From Treponema sp. UBA937 (GTDB lineage Bacteria; Spirochaetota; Spirochaetia; Treponematales; Breznakiellaceae), in assembly GCA_002293455.1 (NCBI GenBank), contig DBDH01000083.1, positions 1-18,535 on the forward strand: a stretch of 18,535 bases of DNA, written 5' to 3'. Under the pieces are notes generated by a model. The model searched no databases, was not told the DNA's origin, and saw nothing but the letters and a program-made list of their open reading frames with translations. Positions within the stretch are counted from its first letter, which is position 1. Each line of letters begins with the position of its first letter. Below are positions 1-8,023 of the stretch, piece by piece. Made by a program: the position numbers and the translations under genes.

Positions 1-58
1 TTTTTATCGCTTCTTCCAAATTTTCCAACTCTCTTTGATATTCACGCACTTTGTCCAC
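1..58 (-). CDS. Possible 5' end of an unidentified gene (partial)
   Basis: A reading frame opens at a GTG (58-56) 22 bases past the ABC transporter stop and stays open to the window edge. It gives 19 residues that are strongly charged and could begin a coiled coil (VDKVREYQRELENLEEAIK). A TGA lies two codons upstream, so the frame cannot extend further back. The ribosome-binding site is weak: only a GAGA-like stretch almost touching the GTG. The position suggests a gene co-transcribed after the transporter, but no family can be named from so little sequence. Confidence 0.3.
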   Translation of the reverse strand, partial: MDKVREYQRELENLEEAIK

Positions 59-80
59 TTCTCATTTCTGACAGGCTCCA

Positions 81-1868
81 TCACTCGTTATCTTCAATGG
101 TGTCATTAATCTTTTCAACATTTAAACTGCGGGCGGCGGCGTCAAATATCTCTTTGTAGGCTCCCTCTTGACGGTAAACTTCTTCGTGTGTCCCCTGTTC
201 TACCACATGTCCGTTTTTCATTACATAGATCAATTCCGAATCGATAAATTGGGAAATACTGTGAGAGATCATAATCACGGTGCGGTTCTTTTTGATGGCG
301 TCAAGGCTGTTTTTTATCTGCTCTGTGGCAATGGCATCAAGGCTTGCGGTCGGCTCATCAAGGAAGATGATGGGCGGTTTTTTCAGGAACATGCGGGCAA
401 TGGCAATCCGCTGCTGTTGACCGCCTGACAGCAATAAGGCTGATGATTCATAGCCATCGGGCAGTGAAAGTATCTGTTCGTGAATATAGGCCTGTTTCGC
501 CGCTTCGATCATTTCTTCATAAGAAGCGTTGGGTTTACCGTAGAAGATATTTTCCGCTATGGTTCCGCTGAAAATATGATTTTTTTGCAGAACAAGTCCG
601 ATGTTTTCCCGCAGAAATTTGGTATCATAATCACGCAGCGGCACACCGTCAAGAAGAATCTCGCCCGCGGAAGGTTCGTAGAATTTATCGAGCAGGTTGA
701 TAATCGTACTTTTTCCCGCGCCGGAAAGCCCCACGAGGGCCGATATTTTATTCGATGGAATAATCATGTTCACACCGAACAGCGCCTGTGTTCCGTTGGG
801 ATAGGAAAAATCAACATTTTTAAGCTCAAAGTTCCCGATAATTTTTTCGGGACGATAAGATCCTGACTGCTCCGTCTCGTTGTCCGAATGCATAATATCA
901 AAAAAACCTTCGGCATAAATCAGGGCATCATTGATATCATCGTAAATACGATGAAGCTGCCGGATTGGCGCGGTAACATTGCTGAACAGCATGATATGTA
1001 GCATGATCGCGCCAATCTGCATCTGCCCGATGAGTACAAGATACGCCGTCAAAATGATGATGATAACCACGCCGAATTGTTCGGTAAAACTTTTAAGCCC
1101 GTCGAATTTAAAATTGGTTGAGCGGGTACGCATCTGCGTATCGGTAAGGACCGTTTGCAGGGCAAGCTGTTTTTCAGCCTCAATATCTTCACGGTTAAAC
1201 GATTTTATAACGCTGATCGATTCCAGAATATTGATGATTCCCCCGGATTTATTCTCGCGGTAACCGCGGATTTTCCGCCGCCAGCCTTTGAGCTTCTGCG
1301 CCTGTTTCCGGCTGATAAAAAAGTAAATCGGCACGATGCAGAGACCCACAAGCCCGACATAGACATTCGCGTTGAACATACCGATAAGCGCCACAACAGC
1401 CGATGTAAACAGCGGAAAAATATCAATGAAAAAACTCTGCACGGTGCGGGTCAGGCTGGAAACGCCCTGATCGATACGGGTTTGCAGCTTGCCGGAACCG
1501 CTTTCATCGGCGGTAAAAAACGCCATCCTGAACGTTAATATCTTTTCGATTATTTTTTGGGCAAGATCCTGCGAGATCATAATCCGAATTTTTTCGCCGA
1601 AAAATTTCTGCCCAAATGAGATGAAAATATTGACAAGTTCTTTGCTCAACAGAATGACAGAGATGACCGCAACAATATGCAAACCGTCGCGTAAGGCTTT
1701 GTGCTGTTCAACAAGAAACGCGATATTATTCACAGTGTATTGCAGTACATAGGCGTTGACCTGCGCTGTTAAGGCCCCGATAGATGTGAGCACCAAAGCC
1801 AGCACGACAAGCCATTTGTAAGGACGGACATAAGGAGCAATATTTTTAAAAAGCTGAAACAGATTCAT
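81..1868 (-). CDS. ABC transporter, fused permease/ATPase (exporter type)
   Basis: This 595-residue protein is a half-transporter of the ABC exporter type: an N-terminal membrane domain fused to an ATP-binding domain, expected to work as a homo- or heterodimer in the inner membrane. Hydrophobic segments lie near residues 18-45, 62-85, 150-185 and 265-300. The nucleotide-binding domain starts near 345 and is complete: Walker A GLSGAGKS (380-387), Q-loop Gln428, signature LSGGQ (480-484), Walker B IIFLDE (500-505) and H-loop His536. The start ATG follows an AAAGG about nine bases upstream. The substrate cannot be told; lipids, peptides and drugs are all common in this family. Exporters of this type often come as two adjacent genes, but the partner, if any, would lie beyond the window edge. 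No regulator lies next to it. Confidence 0.9.
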   Translation of the reverse strand: MNLFQLFKNIAPYVRPYKWLVVLALVLTSIGALTAQVNAYVLQYTVNNIAFLVEQHKALRDGLHIVAVISVILLSKELVNIFISFGQKFFGEKIRIMISQDLAQKIIEKILTFRMAFFTADESGSGKLQTRIDQGVSSLTRTVQSFFIDIFPLFTSAVVALIGMFNANVYVGLVGLCIVPIYFFISRKQAQKLKGWRRKIRGYRENKSGGIINILESISVIKSFNREDIEAEKQLALQTVLTDTQMRTRSTNFKFDGLKSFTEQFGVVIIIILTAYLVLIGQMQIGAIMLHIMLFSNVTAPIRQLHRIYDDINDALIYAEGFFDIMHSDNETEQSGSYRPEKIIGNFELKNVDFSYPNGTQALFGVNMIIPSNKISALVGLSGAGKSTIINLLDKFYEPSAGEILLDGVPLRDYDTKFLRENIGLVLQKNHIFSGTIAENIFYGKPNASYEEMIEAAKQAYIHEQILSLPDGYESSALLLSGGQQQRIAIARMFLKKPPIIFLDEPTASLDAIATEQIKNSLDAIKKNRTVIMISHSISQFIDSELIYVMKNGHVVEQGTHEEVYRQEGAYKEIFDAAARSLNVEKINDTIEDNE

Positions 1869-1884
1869 CTTCGTTAACCTTTAT

Positions 1885-1913
1885 TTATAAAAAGGTATAC
1901 TACAGTTTTACAA
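1885..1913 (-). promoter_or_regulatory. Candidate sigma-70 promoter for the ABC transporter
   Basis: On the minus strand, TTGTAA and TTATAA are separated by 17 bases, just upstream of the transporter start codon. The -10 ends 16 bases before the ATG, which would give a leader of roughly ten bases carrying the AAAGG. The match is fair but the region is AT-rich, so chance is possible. The rest of the gap to 2121 holds no convincing gene. Confidence 0.4.
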
Positions 1914-2121
1914 GGGTTTCAATCACCGCAAAAGAACCGCAACGCACCTAAAAGGCACACAGTGCTGAGAATGTATGTTGTCCAATCTTTTCAAAGGCGA
2001 AAAAGATAACGCCGACAAACAACCCGTATAGAGGCTCCTACAAGCATAAACACCAAGACCCGGCGCATTGACACCGGACCGGGGTTCCCTTCAAATTCTC
2101 CTTACCTGAACATTGGCAAAA

Positions 2122-2619
2122 TTATATAACCTCCAGTTGGACAGTTTCGCCCCTATCAAATGCTTCATGCAGAAGTCTTGCAATATTCCTTATGTCTTCT
2201 TGTTTTTCGGCGCGTATACAGCCCAAAGGAGTACTGTTTTCCGAATAGTGGATTAAATAGCCCGAATCTTTAACCAGCCTTTCCGTTTCCCTTAAATAAT
2301 CGCCGTCTTGGTCAAGTTCCCATACGTTTACCATTTGCCATGCGTTGGTACGGATTTTGACAATACCATACTCATACACATCAAATTTCCAGATTTCTTT
2401 TCTATCAATAAGTCTTGCTGTGTTCCATTCAATCGATGTAATATTCCAAACACCCTTCGGAAAAGGTTTTGGGTCATAAGGCAAGCCATCCGGAATAGAA
2501 TAGACTACTTCATGGTTTCTTCTTGTTCCCTCTTTAAGGGTTCTTTCTTTGCAGGTTATCGGCCATTTTTAGTTGCCGGCAATTAAGACGCCTTTTGATA
2601 AGTTTACCGTGATTTTCAT
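2122..2619 (-). pseudogene. Small YkuD-like (L,D-transpeptidase fold) gene interrupted by in-frame TAA
   Basis: The natural start is the ATG at 2619, preceded by a strong AGGAG five bases upstream. It reads MKITVNLSKGVLIAGN and then hits TAA at 2571-2569. The same frame then stays open for 148 codons to the stop at 2122. The downstream part has a C-terminal motif H-x9-C-I-R (LIHYSENSTPLGCIR), followed by a GETVQLEVI end. This resembles the catalytic His...Gly-Cys-Ile-Arg of YkuD-type L,D-transpeptidases and related small cysteine enzymes acting on peptidoglycan; the middle PFPKGVWNIT resembles the 'P.G.w.i' segment of that fold. No signal peptide is visible. The longest piece with its own start runs from a TTG at 2484 (120 residues) but has no good ribosome-binding site. 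Either the gene is recently broken, or the TAA is a sequencing error or is read through. The family assignment is inferred from motifs only. Confidence 0.6.
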
Positions 2620-2844
2620 TTTTCTCTCCTGATTAATAGTATTATCATACAAAACACATAAAAGATTAATATTTTATCTGAAAATGTAAACTATTAATTT
2701 TCATAATTTACCGGCTTTCTGCTTAATGCGGTAATATAATTTTCATTCTCTCTGCAATGTTCTGAACCCTTGATTCTGCCTCCAAGTTCTCCAAATTAAT
2801 TGAAGAAGGGGTTGTCTGAATACAAGAAAGCCGGGCTGGTATGA

Positions 2845-2997
2845 ATGGGCTTGCGGCGAGAAGTATTGGCCGAGATGTATCAAACGCTGAAGAAGGGAGA
2901 ATATCATTATGGCAGAGACGCACTCAAACATGAGATTAAACTTCGCCTATATCAAAAGTTCCTTAACAAAAGAAAACTTCTTTTAGAAAGTGCTTGA
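2845..2997 (+). pseudogene. Possible transposase C-terminal remnant
   Basis: The 2620-3020 interval has no intact gene. On the plus strand a frame of about 50 codons reads MGLRREVLAEMYQTLKKGEY and continues with a basic, helical stretch to a TGA at 2997. This is the kind of C-terminus seen in some insertion-sequence transposases. The same frame is open just upstream of a TGA at 2842, so the piece looks like the decayed end of a longer gene. There is no ribosome-binding site and no terminal inverted repeats were found. The family cannot be assigned. A chance frame remains possible, because the opposite strand is also open here. Confidence 0.25.
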
Positions 2998-3020
2998 CTT
3001 TTATCATAGACTCTCCGGCG

Positions 3021-3725
3021 TCACCTATATTTGTAACCTACGCCTAAATAACCACCAACAGTTTGAGAGGGAAACATAAAATCCAAAATCTCAACACCAG
3101 CAGGCAATTTTGCGTCTTTATAGCCACCGAACGCAATACCAATATTATATCTTGCTCCTAAAAATAAATACAAATTGTTACTTACATTCCAGTTTAATCC
3201 ACAGTCCAATAGTATGCCAAAATCAGCAACGCCTTCTTTTCCTAATGTAGCATTTTTTTTATCAATAAATGAAACACGAGGAAATATAAAACCCAAATAA
3301 AGGGGGATTTCAATTGTTTTATTTTTTCTTAATAACAAAAAACTACCTACAGCTAATTCAAATGTAAAACTATTTGAAATATTTGTTGATGAATCATTCG
3401 CATTCATACCACCAATTATGCTTTTTATCTTAACATCTGATGTATTCATGTAATAGGGAATCAATCCATTTACCCTAACAAATATTCCATCCCCCCACCA
3501 GAAACTACGATTATCAAAAACAAAATCAACACCTAAACCGACTCCCGCACCAAAAACATTATCAAATTCTTCTATTTCTATTATTTTAGAATTATTGTAG
3601 GTTCCACTTGTTGTTGTATTTAAAAAATTGTTAAGGTGTAATCCATAAAAAGGAAATCTAAATTCCAATGAAAATGCTACTGTACAAATCAAAAATAAGC
3701 TAAAAGAAAATAACAACTTTTTCAT
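3021..3725 (-). CDS. Small outer-membrane beta-barrel-like protein
   Basis: This is a 234-residue exported protein of unknown function. The start is the ATG at 3725, preceded by GGAG five bases upstream; an upstream ATG at 3773 lies inside the promoter and is unlikely. Residues 1-19 form a classic signal peptide (Lys-Lys, hydrophobic core, cut after AFS), with no lipobox Cys. The mature part has alternating hydrophobic strands with many Gly, Asn and aromatic residues, and ends in a beta-strand-like GGYLGVGYKYR, as in small outer-membrane barrels. The coding region is clearly more AT-rich than the housekeeping genes around it and uses many AAA, AAT and ATA codons, which suggests acquisition by transfer. 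It stands alone with its own promoter. Barrel topology is inferred from pattern, not from a recognised family. Confidence 0.75.
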   Translation of the reverse strand: MKKLLFSFSLFLICTVAFSLEFRFPFYGLHLNNFLNTTTSGTYNNSKIIEIEEFDNVFGAGVGLGVDFVFDNRSFWWGDGIFVRVNGLIPYYMNTSDVKIKSIIGGMNANDSSTNISNSFTFELAVGSFLLLRKNKTIEIPLYLGFIFPRVSFIDKKNATLGKEGVADFGILLDCGLNWNVSNNLYLFLGARYNIGIAFGGYKDAKLPAGVEILDFMFPSQTVGGYLGVGYKYR

Positions 3726-3744
3726 GAGAACTCCATAGGTACAT

Positions 3745-3773
3745 ATTTTAAGTTTTATGGAACATTGTGTCAA
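3745..3773 (-). promoter_or_regulatory. Strong sigma-70 promoter of the outer-membrane protein gene
   Basis: On the minus strand, TTGACA and TAAAAT are separated by exactly 17 bases. The -10 ends 19 bases upstream of the ATG at 3725, leaving a leader of about 12 bases that carries the GGAG. This is one of the best promoter matches in the window and argues that the gene is expressed on its own. Confidence 0.7.
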
Positions 3774-3865
3774 GTTCTATGGGCAGGGCTGCTGCATTTA
3801 CTTCTAATGAAAGCCGATGATAAAGTACTGCATCCAAGGGAGGGAAAGATAGAATAGTCGATTGA

Positions 3866-3895
3866 AAGAAAAATTAGAGGGAATACCGGATTCCC
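3866..3895 (-). terminator. Intrinsic terminator after ftsH
   Basis: On the minus strand a hairpin GGGAAT-ccggt-ATTCCC (arms 3890-3895 and 3879-3884) is followed by TCTAATTTTTC. It lies about 80 bases past the ftsH stop and is the most plausible end of the ispE-to-ftsH transcript. The stem is only six pairs. Confidence 0.55.
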
Positions 3896-3909
3896 GTTGG
3901 GCATGAGTT

Positions 3910-3955
3910 GACGCACACATGCCTGTCATCGCAAAGCGACAGGCACCCGTGCGTC
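3910..3955. repeat. Long stable hairpin just downstream of ftsH
   Basis: Nested arms GACGCAC (3910-3916) / GTGCGTC (3949-3955) enclose TGCCTGT (3920-3926) / ACAGGCA (3939-3945), and a CGC-aaa-GCG tip forms inside with a 3-base bulge. The structure is GC-rich and would fold on either strand. It could protect the 3' end of ftsH mRNA, be a dispersed palindromic repeat, or be part of a small RNA on the plus strand. Confidence 0.6.
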
Positions 3956-3974
3956 GCAAAAGCGGCGTTTTTTT
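3952..3974 (+). terminator. Plus-strand intrinsic terminator overlapping the ftsH stop
   Basis: CGTCGC-aaaa-GCGGCG (six pairs with one G-T) is followed directly by seven T (3968-3974) on the plus strand. It would stop transcription running into ftsH from the opposite direction. No plus-strand gene was found upstream, so it may end an antisense or small RNA that includes the larger hairpin at 3910-3955, or it may be fortuitous. It shares bases with the outer arm of that hairpin. Confidence 0.4.
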
Positions 3975-5844
3975 ACTCCGCTGAAACTTCTTCCCGTTTC
4001 GGCAAGTCTAACAGGGTTCTCACATCATCATCCAGGAGCGTTTCCTTGGAAATAAGTTCATCCGCCAGTTTTTCAAGGTTATCCTTGTGTTCACTTAAAA
4101 TGTTTTGAGCGGTTTTAAGACTGTCATCAAGGATTTTCTTGACGGCCGCGTCAATTTTCTTGGCGGTTTCTTCGGAATAATCTTTGTGCCGGGCAATTTC
4201 CTTTCCAATGAAAATGGGCTCATCTTCCTGGCCATAGGCAACCGGGCCTAAATCACCGTCCATGCCCCATTCGCAGACCATACGGCGGGCAAGTTCCGTA
4301 GCCTGCTTAATATCGTTTGAGGCACCGGTTGTGGTTTCGTCATAAAAGAGTTTCTCCGCGATCAAGCCGCCGTAAGAAATCGTAATGCGGTCCTGAATCC
4401 AGAACTTGCCTTTGCTGTACATGTCGCCCTCGGGCAGGGCCATGGTTACGCCCAAAGCTCTGCCGTGCGGAATAATGGTTACTTTATGCAAAGGATCGGA
4501 ATATTTGAGGAAATAATGGAGCAAGGCGTGGCCCGCTTCGTGAACGGCAGTCATCCGGCGTTCTTTTTCGCTCATGGCAAGTGATTTCCGCGCAACACCC
4601 ATGAGGATTTTGTCCCGCGCTTCCTCAAAATCGCTCATTTCCACGGTTGTCTTATCTTTTCTTGCCGCATACAGGGCCGCTTCATTCACAAGGTTCGCAA
4701 CATCCGCGCCGCTCATCCCGGGCGTAGCGCGCGCAATCCGGGCAAGGTCTACCGCGGAATCGAGCGGAACTTTGCCGGAATGGATTTTGAGGATGGCTTC
4801 CCGTTCTTTTATATCGGGCATCGCGACCACAACCTGACGGTCAAAGCGGCCCGGACGCAAAAGAGCGGGATCGAGAACATCCGGACGGTTCGTGGCGGCA
4901 AGAATAATCACGCCGTCTTTGGAATCGAAACCGTCCATTTCCACGAGCATTTGATTCAGCGTCTGCTCGCGTTCATCGTGGCCGCCGCCGTAACCGGCTC
5001 CGCGGGTTCTTCCCACCGCGTCAAGCTCATCGATAAAAATGATGCAGGGAGCGCTTTTCCGGCCCTGCTCAAACAGGTCGCGGACCCGGCTCGCGCCGAC
5101 GCCGACAAACATTTCCACAAAATCCGAGCCGGACATGTGAAAATACGCGACACCGGCCTCCCCGGCGACCGCTTTTGCCATAAGCGTCTTTCCCGTTCCC
5201 GGCATTCCCACAAGCAAAACGCCTTTAGGAATTTTCGCGCCCATTTTGGTAAATTTCTGCGGATTCTTTAAAAAGGATACCACTTCCTGCAGCTCGTACT
5301 TTGCTTCTTCCTGGCCGGCAACATCGGCAAAAGTTACCTTTTTACCGTCATCGTTATACCGTTTCGCCCGGCTTTTTCCAAATTGAAACGCCTTATTCCC
5401 CGAACCCTGCATATTCCTGAACATGACCCAAATTAATATGATAAACACCGCGTAAGGAATTATTTCCAAAAGAAACCGCAGCGGACTGATATTGGAAACC
5501 GCGCCGGACACCGCAATTCCCTGATCTTCCAAACGCTGCAAAAGAGCGGGATCATCATAAGGGATACGCGTTTTAAAACGCTGGGGAAGTTCTCCGGAAA
5601 CGGCGCTCCTGAAAGTTCCTTCGATCATATTATTGTCGGTTATTTTAACCGCTTCAACCTGACGCTGTTCAACGCGGCTGATAAAAACCGAATAGGGTAT
5701 TTCCTGGATCGCGGTATTATCGCTTCTAAACATATAAAAGACCAAAAGGCCCACCATCAAAAGAAAAAACACCAAAGCAAACCGATTAGGCCCGCTGTTA
5801 TTCACAGCCGGTCTGGGCGGAGTACTATTTTTGTTTTCGTTCAT
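3973..5844 (-). CDS. ftsH: ATP-dependent zinc metalloprotease FtsH
   Basis: FtsH is a membrane-anchored hexameric AAA+ protease that unfolds and degrades misfolded membrane proteins and some regulators. With the start at ATG 5844 the protein is 623 residues; a GGGGG lies six bases upstream, while an alternative ATG at 5868 has no good site. Membrane segments lie near 22-38 and 125-142 and flank a small extracytoplasmic domain. The AAA domain has Walker A GMPGTGKT (213-220), pore loop FVGVGASRVRD, Walker B IIFIDELD (from 268) and the second-region-of-homology arginines in RPGRFDR. The protease domain has zinc motif HEAGH (435-439) and the third ligand Asp511 in GASNDIKQAT. All catalytic residues are present. 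The start lies 20 bases inside the end of tilS, so translation is probably coupled. In many bacteria hpt lies between tilS and ftsH; here it is absent. Confidence 0.97.
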   Translation of the reverse strand: MNENKNSTPPRPAVNNSGPNRFALVFFLLMVGLLVFYMFRSDNTAIQEIPYSVFISRVEQRQVEAVKITDNNMIEGTFRSAVSGELPQRFKTRIPYDDPALLQRLEDQGIAVSGAVSNISPLRFLLEIIPYAVFIILIWVMFRNMQGSGNKAFQFGKSRAKRYNDDGKKVTFADVAGQEEAKYELQEVVSFLKNPQKFTKMGAKIPKGVLLVGMPGTGKTLMAKAVAGEAGVAYFHMSGSDFVEMFVGVGASRVRDLFEQGRKSAPCIIFIDELDAVGRTRGAGYGGGHDEREQTLNQMLVEMDGFDSKDGVIILAATNRPDVLDPALLRPGRFDRQVVVAMPDIKEREAILKIHSGKVPLDSAVDLARIARATPGMSGADVANLVNEAALYAARKDKTTVEMSDFEEARDKILMGVARKSLAMSEKERRMTAVHEAGHALLHYFLKYSDPLHKVTIIPHGRALGVTMALPEGDMYSKGKFWIQDRITISYGGLIAEKLFYDETTTGASNDIKQATELARRMVCEWGMDGDLGPVAYGQEDEPIFIGKEIARHKDYSEETAKKIDAAVKKILDDSLKTAQNILSEHKDNLEKLADELISKETLLDDDVRTLLDLPKREEVSAE

Positions 5845-7210
5845 CGAAACCCCCGGAATATTGAGCAATACATACCGTAGTTTTATACATCGTTTTGCAT
5901 TCCCTCAATAATAAAATGTTTGCATTATATTGATCTAGCCATAGAAAAGCGATTTTACCGTTTATGTCCTCTACAATAATACTATTTTTTATCTTATTTG
6001 TCTTCATTTTTCGAAAATCTTCGGAAGATATTTTTTCTCCAGGTAAAGGAGACCGAAAGATTAGCGGAAGTTCGCAAAAAAAACCGTGTTCTGAATGCAT
6101 TTTTTCCTCAATTTTGATGGAATATCCCATAAATTGATAAATACCGGGCTTTTCAGCGCAAAAAGCTCCGCCTTTTACCGAGAGAGGATCATCCCAACAT
6201 ACCATCCGGAGTTTTTCGCCGTTTTTTTGCAGCCGGATTTTCCCCAAATCCGCCGATTGCCGGCCGTTCTTGAAAAAACGCCTTAAAACCGAACGCTTGG
6301 GAACTTTGCAGCGCCGGGGAACATCGGCCTGGGTTTGATCATTTTTTTCACCAAAATGATCAAAAAGTTTTTTGATTCCCTGAAAAACCGCTTCTTCCTG
6401 AATCACCGGATTAAGCGCGGCAAAATTTCCGCCGGTACTTTCCACGCCGTTTTCGCAAATCTGCCATTTCACCGCTTTCCGCGCTTCTTCCTCCGCATAG
6501 TCCGCAATATAAGACTGCGTTTCCCCTAACGATTCTATGCCTTTTTTCCAATGAGGAAAATGCTCATCCAAAAACGGAATCAATACATTGCGGACACGAT
6601 TCCTAAGATAACGGTTATCACGATTGGAAAGATCGGTCTGGTACGATCCCTTTACCGTATCGAGATATGAAAGAATCTGGTCTTTGGAAATATGCAGCAA
6701 AGGCCTCAGCACAAGATGAGTTGATGAAGGCATGGAAGCCAAACCGCGGGGACCGGAACCGCGGAGAATCCGCATGAGGATATTTTCAAGAACATCATCT
6801 TTATGATGAGCGGTAACAACTTTTTGGGCGCCCAACCGTTTTACTTCGTGCCTGTACGCCGCCTGCCGGTATTCCCGCGCCGCGGCTTCAATCCCGATTC
6901 CTTTTTCCTTCGCCCTTTCCGCAATCTTCCCCGGCTTTATCGACACAATCCGGCAGGGAACCTCTAAGCGCTGACACAAGCCGCGGACAAAGCGCGTATC
7001 CGCTTCGCTTTCTTCGGCTGAGCGGATATTGTGCCGGATATGCAGGCAAGAAATGTGATAATGCCGCTTTTTTGCTAAGCGGACCAAAGCCGTCAGCATC
7101 GCCGCCGAATCCGAGCCGCCGGATACCGCGGCAACAAAAACGGAGTTTTCGGGCCAGGAACCAAGGCCTTTTTCAAATAACGCTTCAAAATCCGGATTAT
7201 TCACAGGCAT
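5825..7210 (-). CDS. tilS: tRNA(Ile)-lysidine synthase TilS
   Basis: TilS attaches lysine to C34 of the CAU-anticodon tRNA-Ile, so that it reads AUA and is charged with Ile. The N-terminal PP-loop ATPase has SGGSDS (30-35) and further family blocks: LHIRHNIR, GIEAAAREYR, TAHHKDDVLENILMRILRGSG and LSNRDNRYLRNRVRN. The C-terminal part (about 380-440) fits the small TilS C-domain. The start is uncertain. ATG 7210 abuts an AGGAAG, GTG 7204 would sit at a better distance (six bases) from it, and ATG 7267 has no ribosome-binding site. With ATG 7210 the protein is 461 residues, normal for the family. It lies close behind rplY and overlaps ftsH by 20 bases. Confidence 0.93.
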   Translation of the reverse strand: MPVNNPDFEALFEKGLGSWPENSVFVAAVSGGSDSAAMLTALVRLAKKRHYHISCLHIRHNIRSAEESEADTRFVRGLCQRLEVPCRIVSIKPGKIAERAKEKGIGIEAAAREYRQAAYRHEVKRLGAQKVVTAHHKDDVLENILMRILRGSGPRGLASMPSSTHLVLRPLLHISKDQILSYLDTVKGSYQTDLSNRDNRYLRNRVRNVLIPFLDEHFPHWKKGIESLGETQSYIADYAEEEARKAVKWQICENGVESTGGNFAALNPVIQEEAVFQGIKKLFDHFGEKNDQTQADVPRRCKVPKRSVLRRFFKNGRQSADLGKIRLQKNGEKLRMVCWDDPLSVKGGAFCAEKPGIYQFMGYSIKIEEKMHSEHGFFCELPLIFRSPLPGEKISSEDFRKMKTNKIKNSIIVEDINGKIAFLWLDQYNANILLLRECKTMYKTTVCIAQYSGGFDERKQK

Positions 7211-7282
7211 CTTCCTGAAAAAAAACCGTCCATTCCGCGGGGAACGAACGGCCTCATCATCACACATAAAAAATGAAACAGC

Positions 7283-7891
7283 TTACGCTTTGGAAGCTTC
7301 CGCGGCCCCTTCCGCCGATTCTTCCGAAGAAGCGGAGTCAGCCCTGGCAAACTTGACCAGCGCGATAACCTGATCGCCGCTCGTAATAATCTTTACGTTA
7401 TCCCCAAGTTTGAGATCAAAAACGTGGATTGACTGGTTGACTTTCAGGTCGGCGATATCCACATCGATCCGTTCGGGAAGATCCCTGGGCAGACATTCGA
7501 CTTCAACTTCATGAGTCGGCAGTTCAAGAATACCGCCTTCACGAACGCCGATGGGGTTCCCGCTTACATGCACCGACACTTTTGCCCGGAGCAAAGTGCT
7601 GCTTTCAACTTCATAAAAATCCACATGCAGGATTGATCCGTCCCGGATATTCCATTGAGTATCCTTTACAAAAGCTTCGTGAGATTCGCCTTCTACATCC
7701 AATTTCACGATAGTACTTTCAGAAATACCCTTGATGCCGTTAGAAAATTCCAATCCATCAAGATCGATAGATAAAGCCTTACCGGAACGGCCGTACATAA
7801 CCCCGGGAATGCGGCCGGCTTTTCTCATCCTGCGGGTATTTCCTGAACCGAAATCAGTTCTTTTCTTAGCTGCAAATACAACTTGAGCCAT
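7283..7891 (-). CDS. rplY: 50S ribosomal protein L25, long (Ctc/TL5) form
   Basis: L25 binds 5S rRNA in the large subunit. The 202-residue protein is the two-domain form: an N-terminal L25 domain (about 1-95, with GRIPGVMYG and WNIRDGSILHVDFYEV) and a C-terminal TL5-type beta domain (about 100-185, with VREGGILELPTHEVEVECLP). It ends in a low-complexity tail rich in Ser, Glu and Ala. The start has a strong AAGGAG seven bases upstream. It follows tRNA-Gln by 53 bases on the same strand with no promoter visible in the gap, so it is probably co-transcribed with the tRNA. Loose regulation with growth rate is expected, but no operator is visible. Confidence 0.96.
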   Translation of the reverse strand: MAQVVFAAKKRTDFGSGNTRRMRKAGRIPGVMYGRSGKALSIDLDGLEFSNGIKGISESTIVKLDVEGESHEAFVKDTQWNIRDGSILHVDFYEVESSTLLRAKVSVHVSGNPIGVREGGILELPTHEVEVECLPRDLPERIDVDIADLKVNQSIHVFDLKLGDNVKIITSGDQVIALVKFARADSASSEESAEGAAEASKA

Positions 7892-7944
7892 TTTTCGATC
7901 TCCTTCGCTAAAGCGCCTTGCTCAATGCAGAGCTTGCGTGATTC

Positions 7945-8016
7945 CTGGGACGACAGGGTTCGAACCTGTGCATGCCGGAGCCAAAACCCGGTGGCTTACC
8001 ACTTGCCTACGTCCCA
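7945..8016 (-). tRNA. trnQ: tRNA-Gln (anticodon UUG)
   Basis: The complement folds into a full cloverleaf. The acceptor arm is TGGGACG/CGTCCCA, with the weak U1-A72 pair typical of tRNA-Gln and discriminator G73. The D-arm stem is GGC/GCC, the anticodon stem CCGGG/TCCGG carries loop TTTTGGC (anticodon TTG), and the T-arm is ACAGG-TTCGAAC-CTGT. CCA is not encoded. The length is 72 bases. It reads CAA, and CAG by wobble. It sits between spoVG and rplY on the same strand, so it must be cut out of a longer transcript or made from a promoter upstream of the hairpin just 5' of it. Confidence 0.95.
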
Positions 8017-8023
8017 ATATATC

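Noticed and set aside
1914..2121. Short frames and a CCGG-rich imperfect stem near 2058-2085
   Set aside because: Frames are under 50 codons and carry no recognisable protein, and the stem has bulges and no T tract.
2723..2931. Two overlapping minus-strand frames
   Set aside because: They have no start signals and no recognisable content. They overlap the possible transposase remnant on the other strand, and all three could be decayed DNA.
2968..2984. AAAAGAA/TTCTTTT hairpin as terminator for the outer-membrane protein gene
   Set aside because: The seven-pair stem has a single G-C pair per arm and lies in AT-rich DNA, so it is too weak to call.
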